DNA from: Brachyspira pilosicoli
GTDB taxonomy: Bacteria; Spirochaetota; Brachyspiria; Brachyspirales; Brachyspiraceae
Assembly (NCBI RefSeq): GCF_019402445.1
Contig: NZ_SRZM01000125.1
Location: 1-12,956, forward strand
Direction: 5' to 3'
Length of the DNA stretch: 12,956 nucleotides
The notes beneath the pieces are model-generated. The model saw only the letters and a program-made list of their open reading frames with translations, was not told the DNA's origin and did not search any database. Made by a program: the position numbers and the translations under genes. Each line of letters begins with the position of its first letter. Within the stretch, counting starts at the first letter, position 1. Of this stretch, positions 8,326 through 12,956 are shown one piece after another.

Positions 8326-8952
8326 ATGAATCCTATAACTGCTGAGATTTTTACAAATTTAAAAACTGAAATATTCAATGAGGTTCAGAAAGAAAAAACC
8401 GCTAGATTTAAGCGTATAGTAAAAAACGAGGCAAGTGCTAAAAACTATGCTAAGGCTATGTTTGATGCAGCTAATGAATTAAAAAAGATAGATATTATTA
8501 AAAAAGATTTTGATGTTATCTATTCATCTTTATTTGAAGATAAAGATACTTTTTCTTTCTTTACTTCAAATTTTATAGATGGAAATGTAAGGGTTGATGT
8601 TATTAGGAGAGTATATGAGAATAAAATATCTCAGGAGGCTCTTAATTTATTATCTATATTAGTTGAAAAGGATTTATTTAATATTTTACCTGCTATAATA
8701 GTAGAATATGAAAACTTATGTAATGAGTTTTATGATATACTCTCTGTGAGAATTACTATTGCCAAAGAGTTGGAAGGCATTGAAGAATTGAAGAGAGATA
8801 TTATAAAACTAGTTAATAAGAATGTTCATTTTTATATTGATATTAATGAATCTATTATAGGCGGTATTATAGTAGAGATAGAAGATATTATATATGATTA
8901 TAGTATGAAGAGGCTTTTAAATAATGTAAAAGATTCTCTTCTTGCAGAATAA
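8326..8952 (+). CDS. atpH: F-type ATP synthase delta subunit (OSCP), second copy with N-terminal extension
   Basis: This is the second delta/OSCP homologue, 208 residues against the usual 175-180. The extra length is an N-terminal charged helix (about 1-36). The delta domain then begins with AKNYAKAMFDAANEL (38-52), closer to the family consensus here than the first copy. LLSILVEKDLFNILPAIIVEYENL (108-131) follows, and the C-terminal signature ESIIGGIIVEIEDIIYDYS (175-193) closes it. Some usual glycine positions are changed (IGD to IED at 185-187). The start is supported by AGAGG (8316-8320), five bases upstream of the ATG; the only later in-frame Met near the domain (Met45) would remove conserved residues. 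Its 3' end is embedded in a short direct repeat. It could be the working delta subunit or a specialised stalk component; the extension might contact b or alpha. Confidence 0.85.
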   Translation: MNPITAEIFTNLKTEIFNEVQKEKTARFKRIVKNEASAKNYAKAMFDAANELKKIDIIKKDFDVIYSSLFEDKDTFSFFTSNFIDGNVRVDVIRRVYENKISQEALNLLSILVEKDLFNILPAIIVEYENLCNEFYDILSVRITIAKELEGIEELKRDIIKLVNKNVHFYIDINESIIGGIIVEIEDIIYDYSMKRLLNNVKDSLLAE

Positions 8953-8989
8953 TTGAAAAATAATTGCAGAATAATTTTTGCGAATAATT
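8942..8989 (+). repeat. Short direct repeats at the 3' end of the second delta gene
   Basis: TTGCAGAATAATT occurs perfectly at 8942-8954 and 8964-8976, and a one-base-shorter variant TTGCGAATAATT at 8978-8989. The first copy contains the last two codons and stop (GCA GAA TAA) of the second delta gene; the others fill the gap before atpA. The pattern suggests local duplication of the gene tail by slippage. I see no hairpin or regulatory role. Confidence 0.6.
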
Positions 8990-9005
8990 TTTAAGGAAAG
9001 ATTTT

Positions 9006-10505
9006 ATGAATATAAAAGCTAATGAAATTGCTGCTTTACTTAAAGAGGAAATAAAAAACTACAAAGCAGATTTTGCTCCTAATGAGGTGGGTGTAGTAGT
9101 AGAGGTTGGTGACGGTATAGCAAGAATAGTTGGACTTCCGCATATTATGGCTAATGAGATGATTAAATTTGAATGCGGTGCTATAGGGATAGCTTTTAAC
9201 TTGGAAGAAGAAACTATTGGTGCTATTGTTTTAGGTGATTATGTCGGCATCAAAGAAGGAAGTAAGGTTAGCAGATTAAAAAGAATATTAGAAGTTCCTG
9301 TTGGAGAAGAGCTTTTAGGAAGAGTTGTTAATCCTTTGGGAGTGCCTTTAGATGGAAAAGGTGATATTAATACAAGTAAAAGAAGAGTGATTGAATACCC
9401 TGCTCCAGGAATTGCAGATAGGCAGGCTGTAAAACAACCGCTTCAAACTGGTATAAAGGCAATAGACTCTATGACTCCTATAGGAAGAGGACAAAGACAG
9501 CTTATTATTGGAGACAGAAGCACTGGTAAAACATCTATTGCTCTTGATACAATTATCAATCAAAAAGATACTGGTGTTATATGTGTATATGTAGCTATAG
9601 GTCAAAAGGCTTCTACTGTTGCGGGTGTCGTTGAAACTTTAAGACAGCATGGTGCTTTAGATTATACTATAGTAGTAGCTGCTACTGCTTCAGATTCTGC
9701 TCCGCTTTTATACATTGCTCCTTATGCTGGTTGTGCGATGGCAGAATATTTTATGTATGAGGAGAAAAAAGACACTCTCATAATATACGATGACTTATCT
9801 AAGCAGGCTAATGCATATAGACAAATATCACTTCTTCTTAGAAGACCTCCTGGAAGGGAAGCTTTTCCTGGTGATGTATTTTATTTGCATTCAAGATTAT
9901 TGGAAAGAGCTTCAAAACTTAGCGATGAATTAGGAGGAGGTTCTTTAACTGCCTTGCCTATCATTGAAACTCAGGACAATGAAGTATCTGCATACATTCC
10001 TACAAACGTAATATCAATTACAGACGGACAGATATATTTGCTTCCTAGTTTATTTATGAGCGGTGTTCGTCCTGCTATAGATGTTGGTATATCGGTTTCT
10101 CGTGTTGGAGGTAATGCTCAAACTAAGGCTATGAAAAAAGTTGCTGGTACTTTGAGGCTTGACTTAGCATCATATAGATCTCTTGAGGCTTTCTCTCAGC
10201 TTGGTATAGGTCTTGATAAGGCTACTTTGGCTCAATTAGACAGAGGTGCTAAAATGGTTGAGCTTCTTAAACAAAAACAATATAGCCCAATACCTATGGA
10301 AGAGCAAGTTGTTATATTATTTGCTGCTACAAAGGGCTTTTTAGATAATGTGGAATTAGAAAGAGTTCCTGAGTTTGAATGGAGACTTCTTCAATATATG
10401 AAAGCTGATAAGCAGTATATATTAGACAGCATAAAAGAGAAAAAAGATATTGAAAATATTGATGAACTTAGCAGCGTAATAGAAGAGTTTAAGGCTAAAT
10501 TCTAA
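9006..10505 (+). CDS. atpA: F-type ATP synthase subunit alpha
   Basis: Alpha is the non-catalytic nucleotide-binding subunit of the F1 hexamer and supplies an arginine to the catalytic site on beta. The 499 residues are close to the usual 500-510. They show an N-terminal delta-binding helix (1-22), a beta-barrel domain (about 25-95), Walker A GDRSTGKT (169-176), the segment [21 protein letters not shown] (280-300), the ATP synthase signature [10 protein letters not shown] (356-365) and Arg366 in SRVGG, equivalent to the E. coli arginine finger Arg373. The Walker A motif has Ser172 where most alpha subunits have Gln (GDRQTGKT). The ribosome site AAGGAAAG (8993-9000) fixes the start. The next gene starts two bases after its stop and is not an ATP synthase gene. 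Confidence 0.97.
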   Translation: MNIKANEIAALLKEEIKNYKADFAPNEVGVVVEVGDGIARIVGLPHIMANEMIKFECGAIGIAFNLEEETIGAIVLGDYVGIKEGSKVSRLKRILEVPVGEELLGRVVNPLGVPLDGKGDINTSKRRVIEYPAPGIADRQAVKQPLQTGIKAIDSMTPIGRGQRQLIIGDRSTGKTSIALDTIINQKDTGVICVYVAIGQKASTVAGVVETLRQHGALDYTIVVAATASDSAPLLYIAPYAGCAMAEYFMYEEKKDTLIIYDDLSKQANAYRQISLLLRRPPGREAFPGDVFYLHSRLLERASKLSDELGGGSLTALPIIETQDNEVSAYIPTNVISITDGQIYLLPSLFMSGVRPAIDVGISVSRVGGNAQTKAMKKVAGTLRLDLASYRSLEAFSQLGIGLDKATLAQLDRGAKMVELLKQKQYSPIPMEEQVVILFAATKGFLDNVELERVPEFEWRLLQYMKADKQYILDSIKEKKDIENIDELSSVIEEFKAKF

Positions 10506-10507
10506 TA

Positions 10508-11347
10508 ATGAATAAAAATTGTATTTTAATCTTAGCACATAAGAATCATAATCAGATAATGAGATTAATTAATCATCTTAAAACTGATTTTGATTTGTAT
10601 GTGCATATAGATAAAAGAAACAAATTAAATATTAAAAGCTTTGATAATGTAAATGTTTATAAAAAAATTAAAACTTATCATGGCGGTGTAAGTTTAGTTA
10701 TAGCTACCCTATTTTTAATAAAAGAAGCTTATAAAAACAACTATGATAGATACATATTTATTAGCGGTCAAGATGTGCCTCTAAAAACAAATAAAGAGAT
10801 TATTAACTTCTTTGATGCAAACAAAAATAAAGAATATATATCATACGAAAGCATTAATAATAGTGAAGCTATGTATAAAGAAATGTCTTTTAGATTAAAT
10901 TCATATAATTTTGGAAAACTATATAGACTAATTTTCCATAGAAATATAAGAGAACTATTATCTAATTTTCCTCTTATAAAACGCACTACTCCAGAAAATA
11001 TTTATTATGGTTCTCAGTGGTGGAACTTAACTAATAATGCTATTAAATATATATTAGATTATACAAAACAAAATCCTAATTTTCTTAAGAGATTTAATTA
11101 TACTTGGGGAAGTGATGAGTTTTATTTTCAGTCTATACTTCTTAATAGCGAGTTTAAAGATAATTGTATAAATGATTGTTTAAGGTATCTTATATGGGGC
11201 GTTGGAACACCTATAAATTTTACAATTAAAGATTATGATGATATAAAAAACAATATTAACAACAATATATTCTCACGTAAATTTGATGAGAATATTGATA
11301 ATGATATAATAGATAAATTATATAAAGATTTAGAAAATTCTAATTAA
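10508..11347 (+). CDS. GT14-type glycosyltransferase (core-2/I-branching family) inside the atp cluster
   Basis: The 279-residue product resembles the Branch family (CAZy GT14, beta-1,6-N-acetylglucosaminyltransferase-like) found in bacterial surface-glycan loci. Visible features are LILAHKNHNQI (7-17), YVHIDKR (31-37), the YHGG-V-L--AT segment (57-67), FISGQDVPLKT (84-94), YYGSQWWNLT (166-175), GSDEFYFQSILLNS (201-214) and FSRKFD (255-260). There is no signal peptide or membrane helix, so it probably works at the cytoplasmic face on nucleotide-sugar donors. Donor and acceptor cannot be assigned. The gene starts two bases after the atpA stop with only a weak upstream AAGG, which suggests translation coupled to atpA. 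It has no known link to ATP synthase and looks like an insertion into the operon. It appears intact and uses AT-rich codons like its neighbours, so recent foreign origin is not obvious. Confidence 0.82.
   Translation: MNKNCILILAHKNHNQIMRLINHLKTDFDLYVHIDKRNKLNIKSFDNVNVYKKIKTYHGGVSLVIATLFLIKEAYKNNYDRYIFISGQDVPLKTNKEIINFFDANKNKEYISYESINNSEAMYKEMSFRLNSYNFGKLYRLIFHRNIRELLSNFPLIKRTTPENIYYGSQWWNLTNNAIKYILDYTKQNPNFLKRFNYTWGSDEFYFQSILLNSEFKDNCINDCLRYLIWGVGTPINFTIKDYDDIKNNINNNIFSRKFDENIDNDIIDKLYKDLENSN
11283..11310 (+). promoter_or_regulatory. Candidate internal promoter for atpG
   Basis: TTGATG (11283-11288) and a perfect TATAAT (11305-11310) are separated by 16 bases inside the 3' end of the glycosyltransferase gene. 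Transcription would start near 11317, about 45 bases before atpG. Low-complexity coding DNA here gives chance matches, so this is tentative. Confidence 0.3.
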
Positions 11348-11362
11348 TTTGGAGTTTTAATT

Positions 11363-12244
11363 ATGGCAGAGAAACTTAATGTATTAAAAGCAAGAATTAA
11401 AGCTGTAACAAGCACACATAAAATTACTAAAACTATGGATATGATAGCTCGTTCAAAAACTGCTAAAATACTTACAGTAGAACAAGGAATGAGACCTTAT
11501 ACACAAAAGTTAAACAGAATAGTAGAAGAACTTTCACATTCTGATATGGACCATTTGCATCCTCTACTCTCTCCTAAAAAGACAATAAAAAACATTATAT
11601 TATTTGTAATAACATCAAGCAGAGGATTATGCGGTTCTTATAATACTAAAATATTAGATGAAGCAATGGAGAGAATTAGACACCATTACAGACATGGTAG
11701 AACTGTTGAGCTTCATGTGTTGGGTAAAAAAGGCGAAGTATACTTTGAAAAACAAAACATACCAATATCTCGTAAATATCCCCGTATAGATGAAGAATCT
11801 ACTTTTGATGATTGTGCTACTGTTGTACAGCGTTTCATGCATGATTATGTTGTAGACAATGCTTCGAGGGTAGAAGTTATATATACAAGATATTATACAA
11901 GAGTGGTGCATATACCTAAAATTAAAAGCTTAATTCCTATGATTCCAGATGAAGAGGATATTGAGGGAAGAAAAGCAAAAAAACAGATTGATTATTTGAT
12001 AGAGCCTAATATTGATGATGTATTAAAAGAAGTTGTTCCATTAGCTATAAAAACTTATTTTTACTTTATGATTACTAGCTCTTTTTTGTCAGAGAATGCT
12101 GAGAGGGCTATTGCTATGAGAAATGCTACTGATAATGCTGAAAGACTAATAGAAGACTTGAAAAATAAAGCTAACAGAGCTAGACAAGAACATATTACTA
12201 ATGAACTTCTTGATATTATAGGCGGTTCTGAGGCTATTAATTAA
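11363..12244 (+). CDS. atpG: F-type ATP synthase subunit gamma
   Basis: Gamma is the rotating central shaft that couples the c-ring to the catalytic head. The N-terminal coiled-coil strand carries ARIKAVTSTHKITKTMDMIA (10-29). The middle Rossmann-like domain has SSRGLCGSYN (85-94, compare SDRGLCGGLN). The C-terminal coiled-coil strand carries the family signature SSFLSENAERAIAMRNATDN (239-258). The 293-residue length is usual. GGAG (11351-11354) eight bases upstream fixes the start, in a TTGGAGTTTT leader like those that open single-gene units elsewhere in the window. It is separated from atpA by the glycosyltransferase gene. The beta and epsilon genes normally found after gamma are absent: the next gene is on the other strand and overlaps the last eight bases. 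Confidence 0.95.
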   Translation: MAEKLNVLKARIKAVTSTHKITKTMDMIARSKTAKILTVEQGMRPYTQKLNRIVEELSHSDMDHLHPLLSPKKTIKNIILFVITSSRGLCGSYNTKILDEAMERIRHHYRHGRTVELHVLGKKGEVYFEKQNIPISRKYPRIDEESTFDDCATVVQRFMHDYVVDNASRVEVIYTRYYTRVVHIPKIKSLIPMIPDEEDIEGRKAKKQIDYLIEPNIDDVLKEVVPLAIKTYFYFMITSSFLSENAERAIAMRNATDNAERLIEDLKNKANRARQEHITNELLDIIGGSEAIN

Positions 12245-12956
12245 TTATATTAGATAAAATTTTTAGCAATATATTATTTGTTTTGCTGTCTGATATGGTA
12301 ACTCTTAAAAAATCTTTTAAGATATTACTTTCATCGTAGCTTTTTACAAATATACTGCTCTTTTTAAGCTCATCATATATATACTTAGAGCTTTTATTTG
12401 GGTGCTTTATAAGAAGGAAATTAGCTTTTGATGGTAGCACCAAAAAACCTTCCTTGCTTAATAAACTCTCCATTTTATCTCTTTCTAATATTATAGAGCT
12501 TATATTTTTTATAGAAGTATCTTTATCATTAATTGAAGATATTGCTATTTTTTCTGATAATTTATTTATGCCGTACTTTTGTCTTATACAAGAAAACTTT
12601 TCTATATTAGTTTTATTTGATATTAAAAAGTTTATATTAAGTGCTGAAAGTGAATGAGAATGAGCTATTGATGATATTATTACTAAATTGTCATATTTAT
12701 CTATTAATCTTAAAGCACTATTCCAAGCAAAACTTATATAGGACTCATCTATTATATATATGTTATTATTATTTATATAATTTTCTATATTCTCTACAAA
12801 AAGCCCTGTTTCTGCATTTGGGTTGCTTGTTATTATAATGCTTTTATCTATATTATTAAAACTCTCTAAATCTATATTATAATCTTCTTTTATTTTAATA
12901 GTATCATAACTAATTTTTGAATATTCTAAAATCTTTTTATACAAATCCCTATAAGG
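12237..12956 (-). CDS. HisC/CobD-like aminotransferase homologue lacking the PLP lysine (partial)
   Basis: This is the C-terminal two thirds of a fold-type I aminotransferase related to histidinol-phosphate aminotransferase or threonine-phosphate decarboxylase. The frame is open to the right edge, so about 100-120 N-terminal residues lie outside; the TTG at 12944 is only the first start-like codon. Numbering from that codon, visible landmarks are SNPNAETG (40-47, for NPNNPTG), IIDESYISF (64-72, for the Asp/Tyr cofactor contacts), the segment SSIAHSHSLSALNINFLI (91-108), SKANFLLI (172-179) and FLRVTIS (212-218) with the substrate-carboxylate Arg214. In the expected SFSKAF-LAGLR-GY segment, the Schiff-base Lys position reads His95 (CAT at 12660-12662) and the phosphate-binding Arg position reads Asn103; no Lys lies between residues 85 and 110. 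Classical PLP catalysis therefore looks unlikely. No frameshift is seen. It is convergent with atpG, sharing TTAATTAA for the stops. Confidence 0.75.
   Translation of the reverse strand, partial: PYRDLYKKILEYSKISYDTIKIKEDYNIDLESFNNIDKSIIITSNPNAETGLFVENIENYINNNNIYIIDESYISFAWNSALRLIDKYDNLVIISSIAHSHSLSALNINFLISNKTNIEKFSCIRQKYGINKLSEKIAISSINDKDTSIKNISSIILERDKMESLLSKEGFLVLPSKANFLLIKHPNKSSKYIYDELKKSSIFVKSYDESNILKDFLRVTISDSKTNNILLKILSNIIN

Noticed and set aside
12454..12838. Two short + strand open frames opposite the aminotransferase-like gene
   Set aside because: They are low-complexity antisense shadows of a gene whose minus-strand product aligns to a known family over its whole length.
12944..12956. 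TTG at 12944-12942 as the true start of the minus-strand gene
   Set aside because: The frame remains open to the window edge (adding Pro-Tyr-Arg-Asp), and the protein would lack the first third of the aminotransferase fold, so it is a truncation by the window.

Overview
The window is strongly AT-rich, nearly fully coding DNA. Its contents suggest an anaerobic spirochaete, most likely Brachyspira. That is an inference from base composition, codon habit (AGA arginine, ATA isoleucine) and gene content; no marker gene here proves it. Thirteen genes lie on the + strand and one partial gene on the - strand. I see no tRNA, rRNA, CRISPR array, insertion sequence or phage gene, and no gene-free stretch longer than 170 bases.

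Layout. Positions 20-1300 hold a protein of unknown family with an internal duplicated motif. Positions 1427-3815 hold nusB, overlapped by a gene for a membrane-anchored TPR-repeat protein. Positions 3819-5481 form a self-contained transcription unit: near-consensus promoter, a lipoprotein 5'-nucleotidase (UshA family), and a well-formed intrinsic terminator. Positions 5585-5920 encode a stand-alone STAS-domain anti-sigma-factor antagonist with its own candidate promoter. Positions 6002-12244 carry the ATP synthase cluster in the order a (atpB), c (atpE), b (atpF), delta-like 1, delta-like 2, alpha (atpA), a GT14-type glycosyltransferase, gamma (atpG). Positions 12237-12956 hold the C-terminal two thirds of a HisC/CobD-type aminotransferase on the opposite strand. 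It converges on atpG, and both genes share the palindrome TTAATTAA for their stop codons.

The ATP synthase genes encode a rotary membrane motor. Subunits a and c form the ion channel and rotor ring, b and delta the peripheral stalk, alpha part of the catalytic head, and gamma the central shaft. The residues around the c-subunit carboxylate fit proton rather than sodium coupling. The cluster is atypical in four ways. Two complete delta/OSCP genes stand in tandem. A glycosyltransferase gene sits two bases after atpA, splitting alpha from gamma. The beta (atpD) and epsilon (atpC) genes do not follow gamma. And atpG has its own strong ribosome site and a possible private promoter.

The other strong oddity is the convergent aminotransferase. 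It keeps much of the fold-type I active-site framework but has His where the PLP-binding Lys should be, and Asn where the nearby phosphate-binding Arg should be. It may therefore be a pseudoenzyme.
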